From NCBI GenBank assembly GCA_902762335.1, contig CACWNZ010000047.1:1-8198 (forward strand): a DNA stretch of 8,198 nt, read 5' to 3'. The notes below the pieces were generated by a model. It made no database searches and was not told the DNA's origin. It saw only the letters and a list, made by a program, of their open reading frames with translations. A program made the translations under genes and the position numbers. How positions within the stretch are numbered: position 1 is the first letter of the stretch; each line of letters begins with the position of its first letter. This document shows, one piece after another, positions 1 to 5,351 of this stretch. The stretch comes from an uncultured Ruminococcus sp. GTDB taxonomy: Bacteria; Bacillota; Clostridia; Oscillospirales; Acutalibacteraceae.

Positions 1-1690
1 ACTCTGCCGAGAGATAATATGCACGGCGGTGCTCCGCATGGTTTCTCTTGCTTTCTGCCCATTTTTCGGAAATAGCGCCCATCATTGCTTTACCGAGAGC
101 CTCATGCAGCTCTGCGGGGGTAAGCTCGCCGAGCTCCTTGCAATACTCGTTCTTTGCGGTAAGCACGAGGTTGTCGACAATGGCATTCTTCTTCATCTTT
201 TTGTCATCCTCCAGCCTTCTGTATATTTTAGCTAAGTTATAGAGCTTCTTTGCTATTTTGGGGGTAGCGGCGCCTGCCTTCATTCTCCAGGTCCAGTTTC
301 CGCCGAGGGTCGAGGGCTCGTTCATTCTTGCCTCTCCGCCGAGAGCGAGAATGTCCTGCATCTGAACTATGGCGTAATCGCTGACGCTTGCGTAAGCGGT
401 ACGGATAAAGCCCCAGTTATATCCCTCGGTCTTTGTAAGACCGCAGTATTCCTTGGCGAACTCAACGTCTCTTCTCTTAGCCGTATTGAGCCAGCCCATA
501 ATGGTATCGTTATCGTGGGTACCGGTGTAGCAGACGCTGTTCTTCGTATAGTTATGGGGCAGATAGTCGCTGTCCTGACGGGAATCGAAGGCGAACTCAA
601 GTATCTTCATGCCGGGATAGCCGGAATCCTTGAGCAGCTTCTTTACGCCGGGGGTCATGTGTCCCAGATCCTCCGCGATGATCGGCACGTCGCCGAGACG
701 GGCCTTCATCTTGTTGAAGAACTTCATGTTGGGACCGTCTATCCACTCGCCGTTTACGGCTGTTTCAGCGCCGTAGGGGATAGCATAGAACTGATCGAAG
801 GCTCTGAAGTGGTCTATTCTCGTAATATCGAACATCCTTGCGGCGCCCGCTACTCGTCTTATCCACCAATCAAAGCCTGTCTCCTCAAGATAGATCCAGT
901 CATAGAGCGGGTTGCCCCAGAGCTGACCTGTCTCGGAGAAATAATCGGGCGGACAGCCTGCCACGCAAACGGGCCTGAGCTCGTCGTCGAGCCAGAATAC
1001 CTCGGGGTTAGCCCAGGTATCGGCGCTGTCCATAGCGACGTAGATAGGCATATCGCCGAAGAGCTTTATGCCGTTGTCGTTTGCATACTGCTTGAGCTCG
1101 TTCCACTGCTTATAGAACAGGAACTGTACGAACTTCCAGAACATAACGTCCTCATTGAGGTAGTTAAGATAATGGTTTATCGTATCGGGGTTTCTGTACT
1201 TGATAAGGGGGTCGGGCCACTCGAGCCATGCCTTGTCGTCAAACAGCTTTTTAACTGCCATATAGAGGGCATAGTCCGTGAGCCAGCGGTCCTCATCTCT
1301 CATGAAGTCCCAATATTCCTGCTGATTTCTTGACTTGAAGTTTTCATAAGCCTGTCTGAGCACCTTGAAGCGCTCGTTGTAGATCTTTTCATAGTCTACG
1401 TACTGCTCATTTGAACCCCAATCGATCTTTCTCAGATCCTCCTTATTGAGGAGTTCCTCCTCACAGAGCTTATCGAGATCGATAAGATAAGGATTGCCTG
1501 CATAGGTCGAGAACGACTGATACGGAGAATCTCCGTAGCTTGTAGGACCTACCGGCAGGAGCTGCCAATACTGCTGACCCGATGCCTTGAGGAAGTCAAC
1601 GAAGTCATACGCCGCCTGTCCCATGGTACCTATTCCATAGGGTGACGGCAGTGCGGTGATGGGCATAAGTATGCCCGCACTTCTTGCCAT
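1..1690 (-). CDS. malQ: 4-alpha-glucanotransferase fused to alpha-glucan phosphorylase (5' part, runs off left edge)
   Basis: The reading frame starts at ATG 1690-1688 and stays open to the left edge, giving 563 visible residues. Residues 1 to about 492 form a complete GH77 amylomaltase. It begins MARSAGILMPITALPSPYGIG and carries the three GH77 acidic residues: D293 in TRIDHF (nucleophile), E340 in IIAEDLG (acid/base) and D393 in GTHDND. The C-terminal GH77 signature EARMN...GGNWTWR is at 453-468. Instead of stopping near residue 500, the frame continues into sequence typical of the N-terminus of GT35 glycogen/maltodextrin phosphorylase, ending at the edge in RRAYYLSAE, the start of the family's YYLSxEF motif. 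MalQ disproportionates maltodextrins; phosphorylase releases glucose 1-phosphate, so the fused protein would join two successive cytoplasmic steps. A GGAGA ribosome site lies at 1701-1705, 10 bases from the start. The active-site part of the phosphorylase, including the PLP lysine, is outside the window. Confidence 0.95.
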   Translation of the reverse strand, partial: MARSAGILMPITALPSPYGIGTMGQAAYDFVDFLKASGQQYWQLLPVGPTSYGDSPYQSFSTYAGNPYLIDLDKLCEEELLNKEDLRKIDWGSNEQYVDYEKIYNERFKVLRQAYENFKSRNQQEYWDFMRDEDRWLTDYALYMAVKKLFDDKAWLEWPDPLIKYRNPDTINHYLNYLNEDVMFWKFVQFLFYKQWNELKQYANDNGIKLFGDMPIYVAMDSADTWANPEVFWLDDELRPVCVAGCPPDYFSETGQLWGNPLYDWIYLEETGFDWWIRRVAGAARMFDITRIDHFRAFDQFYAIPYGAETAVNGEWIDGPNMKFFNKMKARLGDVPIIAEDLGHMTPGVKKLLKDSGYPGMKILEFAFDSRQDSDYLPHNYTKNSVCYTGTHDNDTIMGWLNTAKRRDVEFAKEYCGLTKTEGYNWGFIRTAYASVSDYAIVQMQDILALGGEARMNEPSTLGGNWTWRMKAGAATPKIAKKLYNLAKIYRRLEDDKKMKKNAIVDNLVLTAKNEYCKELGELTPAELHEALGKAMMGAISEKWAESKRNHAEHRRAYYLSAE

Positions 1691-1734
1691 TTGCAAATCA
1701 TCTCCATTCCCAATAATTATTTCTCAGCACTTAT

Positions 1735-1753
1735 GTGCAAACGCTTTAGTGCA
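1735..1753. promoter_or_regulatory. Candidate LacI/CcpA-family operator upstream of malQ
   Basis: The imperfect palindrome GTGCAAACGCTTTAGTGCA has the central CG and flanking AAA/TTT typical of LacI-family operators (MalR-like) and cre sites. It fits cre well in the left half and less well in the right half. A further GCAC at 1727-1730 can pair with GTGC at 1735-1738. It sits about 10 to 28 bases downstream of the predicted transcription start, where a bound repressor would block elongation. A sugar-responsive regulator makes sense for a maltodextrin gene, but no regulator gene is visible here. Confidence 0.4.
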
Positions 1754-1769
1754 TTATTACTCATTACAC

Positions 1770-1798
1770 ATTTTATCATAATTGTTTTGTATAATCAA
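1770..1798 (-). promoter_or_regulatory. Promoter of the malQ-glgP fusion gene
   Basis: Read on the minus strand, TTGATT (1798-1793) and TAAAAT (1775-1770) are separated by exactly 17 bases. TG followed by one base precedes the -10 box, making an extended -10 element. Transcription would start near 1763, about 70 bases before the malQ ATG. The assignment is by consensus only; the cinA promoter nearby has the same build. Confidence 0.6.
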
Positions 1799-1875
1799 TA
1801 CTTTTTAATGAATTTTTACAATAATGCCATGATATTATTCAAGAATTTATGTTATTTGTTAGTTTTCTACCGATT

Positions 1876-2367
1876 TCAGCTCTCATCAAGTATCGTCCTC
1901 AGAGCGAGGGCGAGCGCCTGCTCAGCCGAGCGTTCTCTTATCTCAGCCCTTGAGAGCCCTGCGCCGAGCTTCAGCTCAAAGCTTTTCGTGTCATTTTTTG
2001 TGCTTATGCCCACATATACTGTACCGACGGGCTTTTCATCGGTGCCGCCCGAGGGTCCCGCGATCCCTGTGGTCGCTATGCCTATATCAGCGCCCGAGAG
2101 CCTTCTTATTCCCTGCGCCATTTCCCGTGCGCATTCGCGGCTGTACTCGGTGAATTTTTCAAGCGTTTCCCGGGATACCCCGAGCACCTCGTGCTTTATC
2201 CTGTTTGAATAAGAGCACACTCCGCACTCGAACACCTGTGAAGCTCCCGATATATCCGTTATAAGCTTTGACACCAGCCCGCCTGTCAGGCTCTCGGCCG
2301 ATGAAGCCTTGAGTCCCCTTTTTTTAAGAAGCTCCACCAGCTCATAAGCCGTCTTTTTCTCCTCCAT
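1876..2367 (-). CDS. pncC: CinA C-terminal domain protein, nicotinamide-nucleotide amidase (PncC)
   Basis: This 163-residue cytoplasmic protein is the stand-alone CinA_C domain, of the length usual for PncC (about 160 residues). It has no N-terminal MoaB-like/ADP-ribose pyrophosphatase half, which full-length CinA carries. Family motifs are SSAESLTGG at 22-30, TTGIAGPSGGT at 99-109 and KPVGTVY at 112-118, followed by the C-terminal R-x-x-I-R-x-x-S helix at 140-147. PncC enzymes hydrolyse nicotinamide mononucleotide to nicotinate mononucleotide and ammonia, recycling the NMN made by NAD-dependent DNA ligase and other reactions. The ATG is preceded by AGGGGG about 7 bases upstream, so the start is secure. 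The gene is monocistronic: malQ downstream has its own promoter and the upstream neighbour is divergent. In many Firmicutes cinA sits beside pgsA and recA; that context is absent here. Confidence 0.93.
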   Translation of the reverse strand: MEEKKTAYELVELLKKRGLKASSAESLTGGLVSKLITDISGASQVFECGVCSYSNRIKHEVLGVSRETLEKFTEYSRECAREMAQGIRRLSGADIGIATTGIAGPSGGTDEKPVGTVYVGISTKNDTKSFELKLGAGLSRAEIRERSAEQALALALRTILDES

Positions 2368-2400
2368 GATATGTCCCCCTTTTGTACTGACGGTTATATT

Positions 2401-2429
2401 ATCTTATCACATTTCCTTGATTTTAACAA
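2401..2429 (-). promoter_or_regulatory. Promoter of pncC
   Basis: On the minus strand TTGTTA (2429-2424) and TAAGAT (2406-2401) are spaced by 17 bases, with TG plus one base directly before the -10 box. Transcription would begin near 2394, about 27 bases ahead of the ATG. Assigned by consensus and position only. Confidence 0.55.
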
Positions 2430-2503
2430 TACATATTTTAAAACGACCGCTGTGTTCATAATTTATTAACAAACTAAAATCCAAAATACTATATACTGTT
2501 TTG

Positions 2504-2509
2504 TATAAT
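2504..2509 (+). promoter_or_regulatory. Possible -10 box for the acyltransferase-rsmE operon
   Basis: A perfect TATAAT stands in the AT-rich divergent region just before the ribosome site of the plus-strand operon. No good -35 hexamer is found 16 to 18 bases upstream, and the start would fall almost on the Shine-Dalgarno sequence, so the true promoter may lie further left. Confidence 0.3.
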
Positions 2510-2511
2510 TA

Positions 2512-2517
2512 AGGGGG
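2512..2517 (+). promoter_or_regulatory. Ribosome binding site that decides the start of the CrtO-like gene
   Basis: AGGGGG ends exactly where an in-frame GTG (2517-2519) begins, so GTG is too close to serve as start. The in-frame ATG at 2529, 11 bases further, or the next one at 2532, is properly spaced. Confidence 0.6.
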
Positions 2518-2528
2518 TGTTTCTCAAG

Positions 2529-3053
2529 ATGATGAACGGGCACATTTTTGATACTCTGCTGATAAACGTACTGCTCGGAGTTATCTGGCATTATGCTTCT
2601 TTTTTTCTCTGCATCCTGAAAAGAAAAGAAGACTTCTCCCCCGACAAAAGAATGTACCGTCCCCATAAGTGGGAGCGCGGGGGCAGGTTTTACAGCGACA
2701 CCCTCAGGATAAACAAGTGGAAAGACCGTCTGCCGAAGCACACGGGCAAAAACGGCTTCTCAAAGGAGCATCTTGATACGGTAACGATAGAATACATCGA
2801 TACGTTCATCATGGAGACGTGCAGGGGAGAATGGAACCATACCCTCAACTGTATGTTTGCGGTCATCCTGATGATAATAAACAAGCCCTTGACGGGTTTG
2901 CTGCTCAGCGCCCTTCTTCTGATCGGCAACGTGCCTTTTATATGCATACAGCGCTACAACCGTTTCCGCCTGCAAAGGCTGAAAAAAATGCTGCTGAAAA
3001 AGAGAAAACTGCCGTGCTCTGCGGCAGAGGATACTATACGAACGGAGAACTGA
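2529..3053 (+). CDS. CrtO-like membrane acyltransferase family protein
   Basis: A 174-residue integral membrane protein resembling the glycosyl-4,4'-diaponeurosporenoate acyltransferase (CrtO) family. Features seen: a hydrophobic segment at about 10-30, then W64-K-x-x-LP69, the block FIMETCRGEWNH at 93-104, a hydrophobic stretch at 108-138 interrupted by NKP, and NVPFICIQRYNR at 134-145 followed by a basic tail (RLKKMLLKKRK). The E-x-C-R-x-E-x-x-H block and the N-x-PF...QRYNR block are the family's shared motifs. In Staphylococcus aureus CrtO adds the fatty acid in staphyloxanthin synthesis. No carotenoid genes are near, so that substrate should not be assumed; many Clostridia carry such homologues without the pathway. 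ATG 2529 is preferred to GTG 2517 because of Shine-Dalgarno spacing. rsmE begins one base after the stop, indicating translational coupling. Confidence 0.75.
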   Translation: MMNGHIFDTLLINVLLGVIWHYASFFLCILKRKEDFSPDKRMYRPHKWERGGRFYSDTLRINKWKDRLPKHTGKNGFSKEHLDTVTIEYIDTFIMETCRGEWNHTLNCMFAVILMIINKPLTGLLLSALLLIGNVPFICIQRYNRFRLQRLKKMLLKKRKLPCSAAEDTIRTEN

Positions 3054-3054
3054 A

Positions 3055-3777
3055 ATGGATTGGTTTTTTTGTGAAAGCGTAGGAGAGACACAGCTCATAA
3101 CAGGCGAGAACGCGGCGCATATATCGAAATCGCTGCGTATGTCCGTGGGCGAGGTGATAACCCTGTGCGACAGTGTCCGCACGGAGCATCTTTGCAGGAT
3201 AGAAAGGATAAGCCCCGAGGGCGTGCTCGTGCGCGAGGTATCGAAAAGCGAATGTCTGCACGAGCCTACCGTTGAGGTAACGCTGTTTGCGGCGCTTACA
3301 AAGGGCGACAAAATGGAGAGCGTGATACAGAAATGCGTAGAGCTGGGCGTACACCGTATAGTTCCCGTGCTGACGAGCCGCTGCATATCGCGCCCCGACA
3401 GCAAGGCCGCCGAAAAAAAGCTGCTGCGCTACAGAAAAATATCCGAACAGGCGGCAATGCAGTCTCAGAGGGCGATAGTACCCGAGATAAGCCCCCTGTG
3501 CGAGCTGAGAGCCGCCGCGGAAATGCTGAGCGGCTTTGACAGGGCGATAGTTTTTTACGAGGGCGGCGGCAGACCCCTTCGTGAGATCATCGCTTCGGGC
3601 GACAGGAATATCGCTGTATTCACGGGACCCGAGGGCGGCTATGAGGAAAGCGAGGTAGAGCTTCTCACCTCGCGCGGAGCCTCCGCCGCCACTCTCGGCA
3701 GGCGCATATTAAGGGCGGAGACAGCTCCCCTTGCGGCTTTAGCGGCGATAATGTTCCATACGGGCAATTTAGAATAA
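3055..3777 (+). CDS. rsmE: 16S rRNA (uracil1498-N3)-methyltransferase RsmE
   Basis: 240 residues, the usual RsmE length. Residues 1 to about 70 form the PUA-like RNA-binding domain, with the typical H-I-x-x-SLRM at 22-29. Residues 73-240 are the SPOUT methyltransferase: TKGDKMESVIQKCVELGV at 82-99, TSR at 107-109, EQAAMQSQR at 131-139, and the knotted SAM-binding loops TGPEGGYEESE at 190-200 and LGRRILRAETA at 214-224. The enzyme methylates U1498 of 16S rRNA in the 30S subunit. ATG 3055 lies one base after the stop of the CrtO-like gene, and its GGAG (3044-3047) is inside that gene, so the two are one operon. A strong hairpin terminator follows six bases after the stop. In many Firmicutes rsmE follows prmA; the acyltransferase partner here is different. 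Confidence 0.96.
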   Translation: MDWFFCESVGETQLITGENAAHISKSLRMSVGEVITLCDSVRTEHLCRIERISPEGVLVREVSKSECLHEPTVEVTLFAALTKGDKMESVIQKCVELGVHRIVPVLTSRCISRPDSKAAEKKLLRYRKISEQAAMQSQRAIVPEISPLCELRAAAEMLSGFDRAIVFYEGGGRPLREIIASGDRNIAVFTGPEGGYEESEVELLTSRGASAATLGRRILRAETAPLAALAAIMFHTGNLE

Positions 3778-3781
3778 ACGA

Positions 3782-3830
3782 AGCAGGCGGCTCGGAATTA
3801 AAACGAGCCGCCTGCTGTTTTGTGTTTTAT
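3782..3830 (+). terminator. Intrinsic terminator of the acyltransferase-rsmE operon
   Basis: GCAGGCGGCTCG (3783-3794) pairs perfectly with CGAGCCGCCTGC (3804-3815), with one further A-T pair at the base and a nine-base AT-rich loop. The tail TGTTTTGTGTTTTAT follows. It starts a few bases after the rsmE stop. Confidence 0.93.
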
Positions 3831-3850
3831 AAGCTTTTGAAGCGTTACCT

Positions 3851-3968
3851 GCCTCCCCTTCAGGGGCGCGGGTCTCCGGTGGAGACCTCTGCGAAGCAGA
3901 AGCGCCGACCGAGCCGACAGGCGAGACAGTACCGAGCGTTAGCGAAGCGGAGGGGTTCCCGTTTTTTT
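3851..3968. repeat. GC-rich cluster of small hairpins, possible dispersed repeat element
   Basis: Three adjacent perfect hairpins can be seen: CCCCT/AGGGG at 3855-3866, GGTCTCC/GGAGACC at 3871-3887 with a three-base loop, and TCTGC/GCAGA at 3888-3900 with a GAA loop. They are followed by a purine-rich stretch rich in CGA and GCG, then GGGGTTCCC and a run of eight T ending near 3968. Both strands are open over part of it (3822-4061 plus, 3990-3769 minus), but the peptides are low-complexity, Arg/Ser/Pro-rich and lack a ribosome site, so they are not called as genes. The make-up resembles short non-coding interspersed repeats; no second copy is in this window to prove it. Confidence 0.4.
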
Positions 3969-4149
3969 TGCAATTTTCAGTTCTGCTCATTTATCAGGAA
4001 AAACTTTTCTGAAAGTTTCTCACAATTCGACCTTTTAAGGTCGAAAGATCACCGTTTTTGAGGGGCTTATAGAAGGGGGTATTTTTTGCAGGCGTTTATT
4101 ATTAAGCTTGCGCCCCTGTGAATATTTGCGTAAACTGTATATCTAATAA
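3969..4149. other. Intergenic stretch with one symmetric hairpin, no gene seen
   Basis: The main structure is TTCGACCTT (4026-4034) paired with AAGGTCGAA (4037-4045), a tight near-perfect palindrome, followed by T runs at 4054-4058 and 4082-4087. No ORF with a ribosome site, tRNA or known riboswitch pattern was recognised. Confidence 0.4.
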
Positions 4150-4200
4150 CTGACCCTGTGAAATTAAAACAGGTCAGCCTATATTTGTTTTTGTATTTTT
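4150..4200 (+). terminator. Orphan intrinsic terminator
   Basis: CTGACC, a bulged C and TGT (4150-4159) pair with ACAGGTCAG (4169-4177), giving nine pairs. A U-rich tail runs to 4200 (TTTGTTTTTGTATTTTT). The loop has nearly the same AATTAAAA as the rsmE terminator. No gene on this strand lies between that terminator and this one, so either a short non-coding transcript ends here or it is a leftover from a lost gene. Confidence 0.65.
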
Positions 4201-4203
4201 GCA

Positions 4204-4320
4204 GTGCCGTATAAAGGAATATTGATTTTTTTGGGAGCCGCGGCAGGATACGGCTTCACGTATATTATTATATGCAGCGCTGATGATGCGGAAAAGCTCA
4301 TCAGGGACGCAGCTATGTGA
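4204..4320 (+). CDS. Possible small membrane protein or gene remnant (38 aa)
   Basis: A short frame starting GTG 4204 reads MPYKGILIFLGAAAGYGFTY, then IIICSADDAEKLIRDAAM, stopping at TGA 4318. It has one hydrophobic segment at about residues 5-23 followed by a charged tail, like a real small single-pass protein. Against it: no clear ribosome site before GTG 4204, and AAAGGA lies too close to the alternative TTG at 4222. It begins directly after an intrinsic terminator. The frame stays open past the TGA through the tandem repeat to TAA at 4585-4587, so it may be the end of a decayed gene. Family not recognised. Confidence 0.25.
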   Translation: MPYKGILIFLGAAAGYGFTYIIICSADDAEKLIRDAAM

Positions 4321-4377
4321 CATAAGAATATTTCACATTATTATAGAGCCTGTCTTAAAAGGCTCACAGACAGTCAG

Positions 4378-4466
4378 GTAAAAAGTATACCGACAAAAAT
4401 ACCGACAGAAAAACCAACATGGGTAAAAAGTATCCTGACCGGAGTACCAACAGAAGTACCCCAATT
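4378..4466. repeat. 12-base-period degenerate tandem repeat
   Basis: Consecutive 12-mers are related: ATACCGACAAAA (4387), ATACCGACAGAA (4399), AAACCAACATGG (4411), TATCCTGACCGG (4431) and AGTACCAACAGA (4443). The 17-mer GTAAAAAGTATACCGAC at 4378-4394 recurs at 4423-4439 with two changes. In the plus frame this reads as repeated I-P-T-x / V-P-T-x units, but no start codon or ribosome site serves that frame after the TGA at 4318, so coding is not claimed. It adjoins the palindrome and GC-rich island to the right and may belong to the same dispersed repeat. Confidence 0.6.
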
Positions 4467-4479
4467 AAAGATAAAAGAA

Positions 4480-4509
4480 GTATTCTCCTCCCTTAAGGGA
4501 GGAGAATAC
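4480..4509. repeat. Perfect 30-base palindrome, possible minus-strand terminator
   Basis: The 15-base half GTATTCTCCTCCCTT is followed immediately by its exact reverse complement. Read on the minus strand it is followed by TTCTTTTATCTTTAATT, so it could end transcription of the unknown membrane protein gene that stops at 4613. The uninterrupted dyad is also what is expected at the end of a mobile repeat. Confidence 0.6.
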
Positions 4510-4550
4510 GGCGCGCCCGCCCGGGCGCCGGCGAGCCGCCGGTCCCGGTT

Positions 4551-4612
4551 CGGCGCAGAGCCTGCCAAAAAACTTCTTGCGGTGTAAAGTCGGGAGCGCA
4601 GGCTCTGCGCCG
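4551..4612. repeat. 15-base perfect inverted repeat abutting a stop codon
   Basis: CGGCGCAGAGCCTGC (4551-4565) and its exact reverse complement (4598-4612) enclose 32 bases. The right arm touches the TGA (4615-4613) of the minus-strand gene. Between this and the palindrome at 4480-4509 lies a patch at 4510-4550 made almost only of G and C, including GGCGCGCC and GGCGCCGGCG, far richer than the surroundings. The inverted repeat may be a read-out hairpin after the gene or the boundary of an inserted repeat. Confidence 0.6.
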
Positions 4613-5257
4613 TCACAGCCATTCGACGTCGGTAACGTAGATGACCTCGCAGGAGTGGTCGCCCGTATCATAGCGGGTCGTGCTTGAGTGCCATACAAAG
4701 GACTGCCCCGTACTGTTGTTGAAGCCGTCCGCATTTACAAGATAGCCCTTTATCCTTACATGGTCGCCCGTCCTTATCAGCTTGACCTTCCACCACGTCT
4801 CGTCGTCGGCGGGTATAAGATGATTGTTGGAGATCTCAAGCGAGGAGTCGCCCGCAGAGCCGACTATCCTCTCGTCCTCGGCTGTGAGCCAATAGCTCAC
4901 CCACCTGTTGGACTGCTCCCAATGAAAATCTACGGTCTTGTTGTATTCCGCCACCTTGCCCCATGCAAGGGCTACGTCCTTCGGACCTAACTTGTCGCCT
5001 ATGTCCCAGCCGCTGTAGTTCTTTGTATGTACCGCAAGCCCCTCTATGTCATAGCTGTATAAAAAGCCTATTCTCATCGAAAAGCCGTCAAGCTCAAACC
5101 TCACGAAGCCCTCGGCGTCGGTCTGGATAGGCTCCCTTATGCCCGCAATGGCGTTTCGCGTTCCGTTAAGGTCGATGAGAGACATAATTATTGCCGCAAG
5201 TATAGCAAACAATATCACAAGCCTCAGCCGCCTGTCGAGCTTTCTCATATCCTGCAT
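4613..5257 (-). CDS. Membrane-anchored protein of unknown function
   Basis: 214 residues. A basic N-terminus (MRKLDRRLR, residues 4-12) precedes one hydrophobic helix at about 11-28 with no signal peptidase or lipobox cysteine, so the protein is probably an N-in type anchor with residues 30-214 outside the cytoplasm. The soluble part is Trp/Tyr-rich and its conserved-looking blocks are NYSGWDIGDKLGPKD (80-94), LAWGKV (97-102), ISNNHLIPAD (142-151), GDHVRIKGYLVN (164-175) and TTRYDTGDHSCEVIYVTD (193-210). I recall similar GWD-IGD / SNNHL / DTG-CE-I-V blocks in uncharacterised proteins of other bacteria, but I know no function. The GDHVRIKGYLV stretch would suit a beta-barrel (OB-like) strand pair; this is inference. 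GGAGG at 5271-5267 lies nine bases before the ATG. The gene is 94 bases downstream of dus on the same strand. Confidence 0.8.
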   Translation of the reverse strand: MQDMRKLDRRLRLVILFAILAAIIMSLIDLNGTRNAIAGIREPIQTDAEGFVRFELDGFSMRIGFLYSYDIEGLAVHTKNYSGWDIGDKLGPKDVALAWGKVAEYNKTVDFHWEQSNRWVSYWLTAEDERIVGSAGDSSLEISNNHLIPADDETWWKVKLIRTGDHVRIKGYLVNADGFNNSTGQSFVWHSSTTRYDTGDHSCEVIYVTDVEWL

Positions 5258-5351
5258 TTATATCCGCCTCCGCTTCCGAGCTTATCATGCCTTTGATATT
5301 TCCTTTGGCTTAATAACTATCCTTATCACAGAGCCTGCCGCAGCCGGGCTG

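Noticed and set aside
515..1333. 272-residue plus-strand open frame
   Set aside because: It lies entirely opposite the GH77 domain of malQ, whose catalytic motifs are intact; it has no recognisable domain and is a mirror frame.
1820..1839. AT-rich near-palindrome after pncC as a terminator
   Set aside because: The stem is almost only A-T pairs with central mismatches and there is no U run, so it would not be a stable terminator.
1691..2212. 173-residue plus-strand open frame
   Set aside because: Its first part is AT-rich intergenic promoter sequence and the rest is antisense to pncC.
2760..3404. 214-residue minus-strand open frame
   Set aside because: It runs antisense to both the acyltransferase and rsmE and crosses their junction; Ser/Arg/Cys-rich with no domain.
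3769..4061. Short open frames on both strands (79 aa plus, 73 aa minus)
   Set aside because: They arise from the hairpin cluster and terminator, are low-complexity, and have no ribosome binding site.
4370..4470. CRISPR array
   Set aside because: The repeated units are 12-17 bases, degenerate and contiguous, without regular unique spacers.
4374..4734. Two minus-strand open frames of 82 and 89 aa
   Set aside because: They read through the tandem repeat, palindrome and GC patch, and overlap the end of the unknown membrane protein gene out of frame.
5258..5351. Promoter or terminator between dusB and the unknown membrane gene
   Set aside because: A small AGCC/GGCT hairpin and a TGTGATAAGGAT string are present, but no U tract and no matching -35 box, so neither call is supported.
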